NCBI GenBank assembly: GCA_026389285.1
Contig: JAPLID010000161.1
Span: 1 to 41,389, forward strand
Length of the DNA: 41,389 bases
DNA from: Cyanobacteriota bacterium
GTDB lineage: Bacteria; Cyanobacteriota; Cyanobacteriia; PCC-6307; Cyanobiaceae
Reading direction: 5' to 3'
The translations under genes were made by a program, and so were the position numbers. The notes under the pieces are model-generated. The model saw nothing but the letters and a program-made list of their open reading frames with translations. It had not been told where the DNA came from and did no database searches. Below are positions 22,268 to 29,998 of the stretch, in pieces. Position 1 is the stretch's first letter, and every line of letters starts with the position of its first letter.

Positions 22268-22760
22268 GTCCAGCCCAAATGGCGCCCCGGCCCCGGCGGT
22301 GCGGAAGGGCCGTTCACCGTCGCTCGTCCTGCTGTTGGCGGGTCTGCTGCTGGGGCTCGGCTTCTACGGCGGCTGGTCGGCGCGCGGCCTGCCTTGGTTT
22401 ACAGCTGCCAAGCCAGCCCCCGCTGGTGCTGCCGCCGAGCGCCAGCAGCTGCTGGCTGCGGGCTGGAAGGAGGTGGATCCGGGCGTGTTCATGCGTTCCT
22501 GCGCCGGCAGTTGCCGCCGGCCCAAGGTGTTCGGCGGCGGCGCCGTCGAGGTGCTGGAGGTGCAATGCCTCGATCGGCCCTGCGGCCAGATCCGCGCCAC
22601 CTTCCAGGTGCTCGGCGCCGATGGCGCGCCGCTCGACAGCCTGGTGGTCAGCGCTGACGGCCGCCAGGGCGAACGGTTGCAGCTGGTGGCTGAAACCGCC
22701 AATCCCCAGGCCCGGCGCCTGGTGCTCCAAGACTTCAGCGCCCGGGCGAGGCTCGATTGA
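22254..22760 (+). CDS. Membrane-anchored hypothetical protein
   Basis: The 168-residue protein has a basic N-terminus and one anchor helix (SLVLLLAGLLLGLGFYGGWS). An extracytoplasmic domain of about 115 residues follows, with four Cys in two clusters (SCAGSCRRPK and LEVQCLDRPCGQI). These could form disulfides or bind a metal. The rest is beta-rich (ATFQVLGADGAPLDSLVVSA). No family is recognised. The ATG at 22254 overlaps the end of the frameshifted gene, and the stop at 22760 overlaps the kinase start (TGATG), so three genes appear translationally coupled. Confidence 0.7.
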   Translation: MARSESSPNGAPAPAVRKGRSPSLVLLLAGLLLGLGFYGGWSARGLPWFTAAKPAPAGAAAERQQLLAAGWKEVDPGVFMRSCAGSCRRPKVFGGGAVEVLEVQCLDRPCGQIRATFQVLGADGAPLDSLVVSADGRQGERLQLVAETANPQARRLVLQDFSARARLD

Positions 22761-23650
22761 TGGCGGCTGAGCCGGTGTCGCCGCTGATCCCTTTGGCGCA
22801 ACTGCCAGAGCTGCCCCCCCTGCGGCTGGCGGTGCTGGGCCATGTGGAGCAGGTGAGCTTTGTGGGGGTGAGCGAGCTGCCCCGGGCCGGCGAAATTCTG
22901 CGGGCCACTGACTTTCATGAGTGCGCTGCCGGCGGCGGCGCCGTGGTGGCGGTCCAGCTCGCCCGGCTGCTGGGGCGTCCGGTGCCGTTCTTCACCGCCC
23001 TGGGGCGCGATGCCCTCGGCGAACAGGCGGCGGCGGAGCTGACGGCCCTGGGACTGGAGTTGCATGTGGCCTGGCGCGATGCCCCCAGCCGGCGGGCGAT
23101 CACGTTTGTCGATGGCGATGGCGAGCGCACGATCACCGTGATCGGCGAGCGCCTCCATCCCGCAGCTGCCGATCCCCTGCCCTGGGATCGGCTGGCGGGC
23201 TGCGATGGGGTGTTCGTGACGGCGGCGGATGCCGGGGCGTTGCGGCAGGCCCGGCGGGCGCGGCTGCTGGCCGCCACACCCAGGGTGCGCTTGCCGCTGC
23301 TGGAGCAGTCGGCGGTGGCCCTCGATGCCCTGATCGGCAGTGGTCTCGATCCTTCGGAGCGCTACCGGCGCGGCGATCTGAGCTTGGAGCCGGCTCTGGT
23401 GATCGCCACCGAGGGGGCTGCGGGCGGTCGCGTCGATCCGGGTGGCCGGTTTGCGGCGCCGCAGCGTCAGCGGCCGGTGCAGGACACCTACGGCGCCGGG
23501 GATTCGTTCGCCGCCGGGGTCACGGCCGGCCTGGCCGCCGGCTGGGATCTGGCCGAGGCGATCAGTTTGGGTTGCCACTGCGGCGCCGCCTGCCTGGATG
23601 GCCGCGGTCCCTATGGCGCCCAGCTGCGCCATCCCTGGCCCGGCGCCTGA
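22760..23650 (+). CDS. PfkB-family carbohydrate kinase
   Basis: The 296-residue protein is a ribokinase-like sugar or nucleoside kinase. The N-terminal strand is LRLAVLGHVEQVSFVGV. The substrate-binding GG motif appears as CAAGGGAVVAVQLARLLGRP, followed by FFTALGRDALGEQAAAELTA. The C-terminal signature QDTYGAGDSFAAGVTAGLAA contains the anion-hole GAGD with the catalytic Asp. The part between is shorter than in ribokinase and the substrate is unknown. The ATG at 22760 overlaps the previous stop. A TTG immediately upstream is not needed. Confidence 0.88.
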   Translation: MAAEPVSPLIPLAQLPELPPLRLAVLGHVEQVSFVGVSELPRAGEILRATDFHECAAGGGAVVAVQLARLLGRPVPFFTALGRDALGEQAAAELTALGLELHVAWRDAPSRRAITFVDGDGERTITVIGERLHPAAADPLPWDRLAGCDGVFVTAADAGALRQARRARLLAATPRVRLPLLEQSAVALDALIGSGLDPSERYRRGDLSLEPALVIATEGAAGGRVDPGGRFAAPQRQRPVQDTYGAGDSFAAGVTAGLAAGWDLAEAISLGCHCGAACLDGRGPYGAQLRHPWPGA

Positions 23651-23712
23651 GGTCTCGCCAGGGCGGATCGATCACCGATCACAATGTTGTTCATTCCTTC
23701 CTGACCCCGGCC

Positions 23713-24237
23713 ATGGCCCAGCCCAGCGACTCGATCAGCGCCGGCGATCTCGATCTGCTGCGCCTGCTCTGCTGTGTGGCCTGGAGTGACGGCGAGGTGT
23801 CGCCGGAGGAGCGACGGCTGCTGGAGGTGCTGGCGCGCCGCTATTTCATGGCCGATGTCAGCCAGTCGGAGGCCGCCGACACCGTGGCGGAGATGGTGTC
23901 GGGCGCGATGGGTGTGGAGGTGATCGATGAGCTGGCACCCCGTTTCAGCAGCCACGACGACAAGCAGCTGGCCCTCAAGCTGTCCTACATGGTGATCCGG
24001 GTCGGCCGCAATGTCGGCGACACCTCCCTGATCAATGACCGCGAAAAGCTGGCCTACCGGCGCCTGGTGGAGGGGCTGGGGCTGTCCGAGAGCGAGGTCC
24101 AGGAGATCGAGTGGGCCGCTGACCAGGAACTGAAGAAACACACCAGCCTGTTCGCCGTTCTGGCCAGCCGCTTCGCCGCCCTGGGCGCCTGGCCCAGTGA
24201 CACCCTGCTCGACATGCCGGGGGGCATGCGCCTCTGA
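23713..24237 (+). CDS. TerB-family (tellurite-resistance-like) protein
   Basis: The 174-residue, wholly helical and acidic protein has the TerB/DjlA-like repeat: DLLRLLCCVAWSDGEVSPEE at residues 12-31, with the SDGEVSPEE metal-type loop, then RRLLEVLARRYF, and a second related half (LINDREKLAYRRLVEGLGLS). The family binds metal ions in some tellurium or stress operons; in cyanobacteria its role is unknown. The ATG at 23713 is the first sensible start after the kinase, 62 bases downstream. No ter operon partners are nearby, so tellurite resistance should not be assumed. A 655-base non-coding stretch follows. Confidence 0.82.
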   Translation: MAQPSDSISAGDLDLLRLLCCVAWSDGEVSPEERRLLEVLARRYFMADVSQSEAADTVAEMVSGAMGVEVIDELAPRFSSHDDKQLALKLSYMVIRVGRNVGDTSLINDREKLAYRRLVEGLGLSESEVQEIEWAADQELKKHTSLFAVLASRFAALGAWPSDTLLDMPGGMRL

Positions 24238-24892
24238 GCGCCTTCGCATCTGAGGCGCCTTCGCCTCCCTCAGCGGCGCGGTGACCAAAGGGTGCAGACC
24301 ACCACCGTCTGGGAATCCCAGTCCCGCGGACTGCCGCCGCAGGCGAGCACCTTCCTGCGGGCCGGGACGTGGTCACAGTTTCTTGTGGGCAGCCGTTCCG
24401 GCACCTGCGCGCCATCACGCACCGTGGCGGCAGGGGGTGGACCGCGCCATCGGCGAGTCATGGGTCGGGCGCAAAGCAATTTATTTTGATCGCCATGGCC
24501 CAGGAGTGATGCGGCGGCTGCACGTTTGGCGTCGCCCGCTCCGATCCGCAGCCCCTGCGCTGCCTTGATGATCCAGAACGCTCCGCGCGATCCCGGATCA
24601 GTCCCAGCCAGGGTTTGTCTGCTGTGGGGGGGACACGGCAAACCTTTGCAAGCACCCCCACCAAGGAGCTAACTGGCTCAGCCAGGAGCAGGACGGGCTG
24701 TCGGTTTGGCGGTCGGGGCTACGGCTTGCTGGGGCAACGGTTTGCCGAGACCAGCGGCTTGCGGGGGCCAGCGGCTTGCGGTAACGATTGGGCTGCCGGT
24801 GCTGGGTTCCTGCGGCCCTGGTAAGGGGGGGGGGGGCAGGACCCTAGGGTCGGCGGGTAGCTTCTGAAGCGAGCCATCACCTGTCGGGATTC
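24238..24892. other. 655-base stretch without a supported gene; G12 tract and repeats
   Basis: Frames here have no recognisable protein features. Structures seen are a 17-base tandem repeat (24751-24784), a run of 12 G (24825-24836), and the palindrome ACCCTAGGGT (24841-24850). The palindrome lies about 40 bases before the transglycosylase gene, where its promoter should be. A non-coding RNA cannot be excluded; none of the known cyanobacterial RNAs was recognised. Confidence 0.6.
24751..24784 (+). repeat. 17-bp tandem repeat with a degenerate third copy upstream
   Basis: CCAGCGGCTTGCGGGGG (24751-24767) is followed directly by CCAGCGGCTTGCGGTAA (24768-24784). A diverged copy with CGGCTTGCTGGGG lies at about 24722-24734. 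Confidence 0.75.
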
Positions 24893-25930
24893 ATGGGCCA
24901 GGTCCCCACCGCCCATCGGCTGCTGCTCGGACTGGGCTGCGGCGCCCTGGTCCTGGGCTCGGGTTGTGTGGTGCGGCCGGGCCTGGCGCCGGGGGCCGGG
25001 GCCCAGCCGGTGAGCCCCCACCCTGCCACCAGCTCCGGCTCAGCCAGCGGCCCGGCAGCGCCCGCCATCCCCTTGTCTCCCAGCGATCCGCCCCTCCCCG
25101 CCGCCGCCGGCCTGCGCTACCCCCAGCTGCCTGCCGGTCCAGCCGCAATCGCGGCTCTGCTGGCCAGCCTGGAGCCGGCCCTGCGCTCCCCGGCCACGCC
25201 TGAAGAGCAGCTGGCGGCCCTGGGCCATCAGCAGCAGGTGCTCTACCGGGTGCTGGCCCACCGCCAGGCGCTGGCGCAGCAGGTGCGAGCCCAGCTGCCG
25301 CCCCGCTGGCAGGGGGTGTTCGACCATCACGTCGCCGCCCGGCGCGAGTTCATCGCCATGCATCCGCGCCGCCAGCGGCCTTCGCAGCTGCCGGCCTGGC
25401 GGATCATCCCGCCGGAGCCGGCCGAGAAGCTGCTGGGTTATTACCGCGAAGCAGCCGCTGCCACAGGCATCCCCTGGCAGGTGCTGGCGGCGGTGAATCT
25501 GGTGGAAACCGGCATGGGCCGCATCGACGGCATCTCCGTGGCCGATGCCCGCGGGCCGATGCAGTTCCTGCCCTCCACCTGGGCCGAACCCGGTATCGGC
25601 AACGGCACCGACATCCGCGATCCGCGATCCGCCATCTTCGGGGCTGCCCGCTACCTGGTGCGCCGGGGTGGCCTCAAGGACATCAGCAAGGGCCTCTGGG
25701 GCTACAACAACAGCGACCACTACGGCCGGGCCGTGCTCCACTACGCCGCCCTGCTGCGCGACGATCCGGCCGCCTACACCGGTTTGTACCACTGGCAGAT
25801 TCACTTCGCCTCCAGTGCCGGTGATCTCTGGCTGCCGGTGGGCTACGACGAACCCCGACCGATCGCAGTGGCGGCCTGGCTGGCCAAGCAGCCGGCCGGC
25901 CGGCCGCCTGTGGGTTCCTCGGGCTACTGA
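24893..25930 (+). CDS. Lytic murein transglycosylase lipoprotein (SLT domain)
   Basis: The 345-residue protein starts MGQVPTAHRLLLGLGCGALV and has the lipobox-like LGSGC near residue 25. A Pro/Ser/Ala-rich spacer of about 60 residues follows. A helical region leads into the lysozyme-like SLT domain: WQVLAAVNLVETGMGRIDG with the catalytic Glu, SVADARGPMQFLPSTWAEPG, the Asp-rich DIRDPRSAIFGAARYLVRRG, and LWGYNNSDHYGRAVLHYAAL. It should cleave the glycan strands of peptidoglycan to release 1,6-anhydromuropeptides during wall growth or turnover. The ATG at 24893 is the only sensible start. Its 3' end overlaps by seven bases a convergent transporter remnant. Confidence 0.87.
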   Translation: MGQVPTAHRLLLGLGCGALVLGSGCVVRPGLAPGAGAQPVSPHPATSSGSASGPAAPAIPLSPSDPPLPAAAGLRYPQLPAGPAAIAALLASLEPALRSPATPEEQLAALGHQQQVLYRVLAHRQALAQQVRAQLPPRWQGVFDHHVAARREFIAMHPRRQRPSQLPAWRIIPPEPAEKLLGYYREAAAATGIPWQVLAAVNLVETGMGRIDGISVADARGPMQFLPSTWAEPGIGNGTDIRDPRSAIFGAARYLVRRGGLKDISKGLWGYNNSDHYGRAVLHYAALLRDDPAAYTGLYHWQIHFASSAGDLWLPVGYDEPRPIAVAAWLAKQPAGRPPVGSSGY

Positions 25931-26139
25931 GGGCTGGTCGCCGGTCTGGAGCCCAGCCAGGATTTGTGGGCCGTGTCGGCGGCCAGCACCAGGCAGCCGG
26001 CCACCAGCGGTTCGCTGAGCAGGCCCAGCCAGAGCAGACGATTGGGAGTTTTCAGGCTTTGCCAGAAGGCCAGGCCGCCGGCGATCCAGAGCAGCAGGGC
26101 CATGAAGTGCATCATCTGATCGAAAAAGCGCAGCAGCAA
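25924..26139 (-). pseudogene. Probable P-type cation ATPase remnant (both ends, centre deleted)
   Basis: A 71-codon frame, starting at TTG 26139 with a stop two codons earlier, reads LLLRFFDQMMHFMALLLWIA, then GGLAFWQ. This is the typical first transmembrane hairpin of Ca/Mg-type P-type ATPases. It passes straight into TPNRLLWLGLLSEPLVAGCL, which resembles the last helices of the same family. Everything between is missing, including the DKTGT phosphorylation motif. The simplest reading is a large internal deletion leaving both termini. The alternative is an unrelated two-helix membrane protein. The match is from pattern memory, so confidence is modest. Confidence 0.4.
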
Positions 26140-26229
26140 CGATCACCGCGCGTATCAGGTGATCGGAGGTCGCGGGCACCGCGGTCGCTCTGGCAGAGAC
26201 TGGGACGACTTGACACCCGGAACAGGGAC

Positions 26230-27264
26230 ATGGCTGGTAAGACCATCGGGATTGGGGTGATGCGGCAAAGCCGCCGCCGGGGGGCACTGGGCCGGGGCCT
26301 GGCAGCCCTGGGTGGTGGTGTCCTGGCGCTGGCCGCGGCAGGGCCGGTCGCGGCTCCCCTGGTTGCAGCGGTCCCTCTGGTGGCGGCCGCACCAGCCCCT
26401 GCCAGGCCAGCGGGCGCTCCCCTGCGCTTCGTGCTGATCCCCAAGGTGTCCCATCCCTGGTTCGATCTGGTGCACCAGGGGGCCCTGCGGGCCGCCGCCA
26501 TGGTCCAGGGGCAGACGGGTCATCCGGTGACGATTGAGTACCGGCCGCCTGCTAAGGCCGATGTGGCCGAGCAGGCCGCGATCCTGGAGGCGGCGATCGC
26601 CAGCCGTCCCAGTGGCATCACGATCGATCTGCTCGATGCCTCCCGGCTCAGGCCCCTGCTGGAGCGGGCCGTGCGCGAGCGCATTCCGCTGACGGTCTTC
26701 GACTCCGTCGGCCCGGAGGGCCTGGGCCTGCCCAGCATCGGCAATGACTTCTGCATCCAGGCCGCCATCGCCTCCGAGCGCCTGGCGGTGCTGCTGGCCG
26801 GCAAGGGCGAGGTGGCGATCATGCAGGGGGTGCCGACGGCGCCGAACCATGCGATCCGGGTGCGCTGCCATCGCGAGGTATTCGCCCGCTTCCCGGGCAT
26901 CAAGGTGGTGGCCGCTCCGGCCGACAACGACAGCATCGATGAGGCCGAGCGCCAGGCCCGCCTCACCCAGGTTGCCCATCCGGCCCTGAGCGGCTGGGTC
27001 ACGGCCGACGCCGGTGGCGGCATCGGCATCGCCCGGGCCCTCAAGGCCCTGGGACGGCAGGGTCAGGTGAAGGTGGTGGCCCTCGACGATCTGCCCGAAA
27101 CCCTGGCCCTGATCGGTCAGGGGGTGATCGATTCCACCGCCGCCACCAGGCCCGGGGCCCAGGGGTACTGGTCGGTGGTGGCGCTGTGGCAGCAGGGGCT
27201 GGGGGCGCCATCCCTGGAGCGATTCAACACCGGAATCCTGGTGGAGAAAGGCCCGCAAAGGTAG
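26230..27264 (+). CDS. Periplasmic sugar-type substrate-binding protein (Peripl_BP_4), orphan
   Basis: The 344-residue protein has a signal peptide (RGLAALGGGVLALAAAGPVA) with a long Ala/Pro region, and then the ribose-binding-protein-like fold: LRFVLIPKVSHPWFDLVHQG, the AAILEAAIASRPSGITIDLL helix and strand, PLTVFDSVGP, IGNDFCIQAAIASERLAVLL, VAIMQGVPTAPNH, LSGWVTADAGGGIGIARALK and VVALDDLPETLALIGQGVID. It should bind a small polar ligand such as a pentose or autoinducer-type sugar. No ABC permease or ATPase is adjacent, so it either works with distant components or serves as a sensor. The ATG at 26230 is preceded by AGGG. A LysR-like regulator starts 100 bases downstream on the same strand. 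Confidence 0.85.
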   Translation: MAGKTIGIGVMRQSRRRGALGRGLAALGGGVLALAAAGPVAAPLVAAVPLVAAAPAPARPAGAPLRFVLIPKVSHPWFDLVHQGALRAAAMVQGQTGHPVTIEYRPPAKADVAEQAAILEAAIASRPSGITIDLLDASRLRPLLERAVRERIPLTVFDSVGPEGLGLPSIGNDFCIQAAIASERLAVLLAGKGEVAIMQGVPTAPNHAIRVRCHREVFARFPGIKVVAAPADNDSIDEAERQARLTQVAHPALSGWVTADAGGGIGIARALKALGRQGQVKVVALDDLPETLALIGQGVIDSTAATRPGAQGYWSVVALWQQGLGAPSLERFNTGILVEKGPQR

Positions 27265-27364
27265 GTGGAGACGCGCTTTGTGTAGTCGGTAACATTAGTT
27301 CACCCAAGTGGCTCTCCCTTGCCTTAACTTTCTGCCCTGGCTGCATCCTTGGCTCTAATCCTTA

Positions 27365-28237
27365 ATGGTCACAGAAGAGCAGCTGGAAGCCCTGGATCTG
27401 CTGATCTGGCTGGGGAACGGCAAGCTGGCCGGAGAGCGCCAGTACTGCAATCAGAGCTCTGTATCCCGCCGGATCTCCAGTTGTCTGGAGATTCTGGGGG
27501 TGAGCCTGGATCGCCGCAATGGCCAGTACCTGCTCTCGGAATCCAAGGATTACCTGCTGCTGGAGCTGGAGCTCCATCAGCTGCTGCGTCTGCGCGCCGG
27601 AGCGCGGCTGCGGCTGGAAGCCACGCACTGCGTCAGCTATTTGCTAACGCAGCCACCGCTGCCGGGCTGGATCCTGGGCAGTTTCGATCACCGCAGTGTG
27701 GATCGCATGTACGAGCTGCTGCGCGAGCGGGTGATCGACGTCTGGATCACCAGCGACACCTTCGATCTGCCGGCCGCCGATGACCCTGATCTGGGGGTGA
27801 TTCAGTTGAGCCACTGGCCGGCCTGGGTGCTGGCGGACGCCCACCATCCCCTTTGCCGTGAGTCGGGGCTGAGCAATGGCGATCTTGATCGCTTTCCGGT
27901 GCTGGCCTTTCCACAGACGATCTACCCGGTGATGGCGGGGGCCCTGGCTGCCATCGGCTTCGGGGCCAGCCACACCCGCCTGGCCCGCTATGACCGCGGT
28001 AGTTGGAACAGTCACACCGCCGATGAGGTCACCCTCTCCTTCGGCGGCTCGGTCAGCGCCCACGGCTCCCCCGGCCAGGTGATGCTCCAGTGGGATCTGG
28101 GGCTGGTCAGCGGCGAGGCCCTGGTGCTGCGCCGCGATCTGCTGTCCCATCTGCAGGTGGCGATGCTGGTGGAGCAGCTGCGGCAGCGCTTCCAGCGGCT
28201 TCAGCCCCACTGTCAGGACATGACCCTGCTGGTCTGA
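27365..28237 (+). CDS. LysR-like transcriptional regulator
   Basis: The 290-residue protein has an N-terminal winged helix-turn-helix of LysR type (LEALDLLIWLGNGKLAGERQ, then the recognition helix NQSSVSRRISSCLEILGVSL). A linker helix (ESKDYLLLELELHQLLRLRA) and an effector domain follow. The latter keeps the substrate-binding-like pattern: PGWILGSFDHRSVDRMYELL, RVIDVWITSDTFDL, then HWPAWVLADAHHPL and DLGLVSGEALVLRRDL. The HTH deviates from the usual LysR consensus, so it may belong to a divergent cyanobacterial branch. It is read in the same direction as the binding protein before it and metY after it; it could regulate either. The ATG at 27365 lies in a less G+C-rich leader. Confidence 0.78.
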   Translation: MVTEEQLEALDLLIWLGNGKLAGERQYCNQSSVSRRISSCLEILGVSLDRRNGQYLLSESKDYLLLELELHQLLRLRAGARLRLEATHCVSYLLTQPPLPGWILGSFDHRSVDRMYELLRERVIDVWITSDTFDLPAADDPDLGVIQLSHWPAWVLADAHHPLCRESGLSNGDLDRFPVLAFPQTIYPVMAGALAAIGFGASHTRLARYDRGSWNSHTADEVTLSFGGSVSAHGSPGQVMLQWDLGLVSGEALVLRRDLLSHLQVAMLVEQLRQRFQRLQPHCQDMTLLV

Positions 28238-28308
28238 GGTCGACACGACCGTTGCCAGACCGTTTCCTTCCACCCTGTCCGCTTCCGCCGTTCTTTCACT
28301 TCGTCACC

Positions 28309-29619
28309 ATGTCCGCTTCCTGGGCCTTCGAAACCAAGCAGATCCACGCCGGTCAGGTGCCTGACCCCACCACCAAGGCCCGTGCCCTGCCGATCTATCA
28401 GACCACCTCCTACACCTTCGACAGCGCCGACCACGCCGCCAATCTCTTCGCCCTGCGGGAGCTGGGCAACGTCTACACGCGGTTGATGAACCCCACCCAG
28501 GCGGTCGTCGAAGAGCGCATCGCCGCCCTCGAGGGAGGCGTCGGTGCGCTGATGGTGGCCAGTGGCCAGGCGGCCGAAAGCCTGGCGATCCTCAACCTGG
28601 CCGAGGCCGGCGACCACATCGTGGCCAGCCCCTCGCTGTATGGCGGCACCATCAACCTGCTGCGCCACACCCTGCCCCGCTTCGGCATCGCCGTTTCCTT
28701 CGTCGATGACGCGGCCGATCCCGAGGCCTGGAAGCGGGCGGTGCGGCCCAACACCAAGGCCTTCTTCGGCGAGACGATCGCCAATCCCAGCACCGAGGTG
28801 CTCAATCTGGAGATGGTGGCGGCGATCGCCCATGGGGTCGGGGTGCCGCTGATCGTCGATAACACCGTGGCCACGCCCTACCTGCTGCGGCCGATCGAAT
28901 GGGGCGCCGACATCGTCGTGCATTCAGCCACCAAATATCTGGGCGGCCATGGCACCGCCATCGCCGGCGTGATCGTCGACAGCGGCCGCTTCGATTTCAC
29001 CGCTGATCCCGAGCGCTTCCCCCGCTTCAACCAGCCCGATCCCAGCTACCACGGCCTGGTGTTCGGTCGCGATTTCGGTGCCGCTGGCGCCTTCGGCGTC
29101 AACCTGGCCTACATCCTCAAGGCCCGGGTCGATCTGCTGCGTGATCTCGGGCCGGCGGTGGCGCCGTTCAATGCCTGGCTGATCGCCCAGGGGCTGGAGA
29201 CGTTGTCGTTGCGCATGGAGCGCCACAGCCATAACGCCCTGGCGGTGGCCCACTGGTTGGCGGCCAGGCCCGAGGTCACCACGGTGCAGTACGCCGGCCT
29301 GCCCACCAGCCCCTGGCATGCCCTGGCCGCCAGGTACGCCCCGGCTGGCTGTTCCGGCCTGCTCACCTTTGAGCTGGCGGCTGGCCTGGAGGCGGGTCGC
29401 CGCTTCGTGGAGGCCCTGGAGCTGCACAGCCATGTGGCCAACATCGGCGATGTGCGCAGCCTGGTGCTGCAGCCGGCCACCACCACCCACTCCCAGCTCA
29501 GCGAGGCGGAACTGCGGGCCTCCGGCGTCACCCCCGGCCAGATCCGGCTGTGTGTGGGCATCGAGGCGCTGGTGGACATCCTGGCCGATCTGGAGAAAGG
29601 CTTCGCCGCCCTGGCCTGA
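28309..29619 (+). CDS. metY: O-acetylhomoserine sulfhydrylase (aminocarboxypropyltransferase)
   Basis: This 436-residue PLP enzyme makes homocysteine from O-acetylhomoserine and sulfide. It has the Cys/Met metabolism fold: [52 protein letters not shown], then [20 protein letters not shown]. The cofactor pocket contains [27 protein letters not shown] and the Schiff-base lysine in [11 protein letters not shown]. The C-terminus has [20 protein letters not shown] and [12 protein letters not shown]. Length and the [14 protein letters not shown] segment favour MetY over cystathionine synthases. The ATG at 28309 is used; the frame is open upstream into the regulator gene. No SAM riboswitch fits in the 71 bases before it. 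Confidence 0.93.
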   Translation: MSASWAFETKQIHAGQVPDPTTKARALPIYQTTSYTFDSADHAANLFALRELGNVYTRLMNPTQAVVEERIAALEGGVGALMVASGQAAESLAILNLAEAGDHIVASPSLYGGTINLLRHTLPRFGIAVSFVDDAADPEAWKRAVRPNTKAFFGETIANPSTEVLNLEMVAAIAHGVGVPLIVDNTVATPYLLRPIEWGADIVVHSATKYLGGHGTAIAGVIVDSGRFDFTADPERFPRFNQPDPSYHGLVFGRDFGAAGAFGVNLAYILKARVDLLRDLGPAVAPFNAWLIAQGLETLSLRMERHSHNALAVAHWLAARPEVTTVQYAGLPTSPWHALAARYAPAGCSGLLTFELAAGLEAGRRFVEALELHSHVANIGDVRSLVLQPATTTHSQLSEAELRASGVTPGQIRLCVGIEALVDILADLEKGFAALA

Positions 29620-29671
29620 GCTCTCAGGCTGGATTCCAGGGGGCATCATGGGGCCAGTCTGGTGGTGAGGC

Positions 29672-29998
29672 GTGCCTGATTCCGACCGTGAGCCAGGCGG
29701 GCCTGCCGCCTTGCCGACACCACCGCTGCCTAACGCCACGACTGGGGCGAGCGGATCCATCCAAGGGGCCGGGCGCCGCCAGGGCGGCTGGCCGTTGCCG
29801 GTGAAGATCCTGCTGGCGGCAGTGGTGCTGGGTTTCGTCTGGTCGCCGTTCCTGGCGATGTTGGTGCGGCTGTCCAATATCAGCCCCGATCTGGCCCCCG
29901 ACGCCCAGCCGAGTGGCATTCCCGATCTGGCGCCGCCCCTCACTCCGGCCGGGGCTCCAGCGGCACGCGGCCGACGATCCCCAGCTCCCAGCCCTTGA
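29672..29998 (+). CDS. Small single-helix membrane protein, tail overlapping the RND gene
   Basis: A GTG at 29672 starts a 108-codon frame with a low-complexity N-terminus and one clear membrane helix, [20 protein letters not shown] then [10 protein letters not shown] Pro-rich C-terminus ends inside the convergent RND gene (59-base overlap). The helix and its position after metY make it plausible, but composition is biased and no family is known. It may be a chance frame or a real small protein whose tail was extended. Confidence 0.45.
   Translation: MPDSDREPGGPAALPTPPLPNATTGASGSIQGAGRRQGGWPLPVKILLAAVVLGFVWSPFLAMLVRLSNISPDLAPDAQPSGIPDLAPPLTPAGAPAARGRRSPAPSP

Noticed and set aside
24281..24568. 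95-codon frame in the 655-base gap
   Set aside because: Arg/Pro/Ala-rich text without helices, motifs or a ribosome-binding site; several competing frames of the same quality cover this region.
28238..28308. Possible SAM riboswitch ahead of metY
   Set aside because: The gap is only 71 bases, shorter than the known SAM aptamers plus expression platform, and shows no matching conserved core.
28213..28923. 236-codon frame antisense to metY
   Set aside because: The opposite strand encodes a complete MetY with all catalytic motifs; this frame has no independent support.
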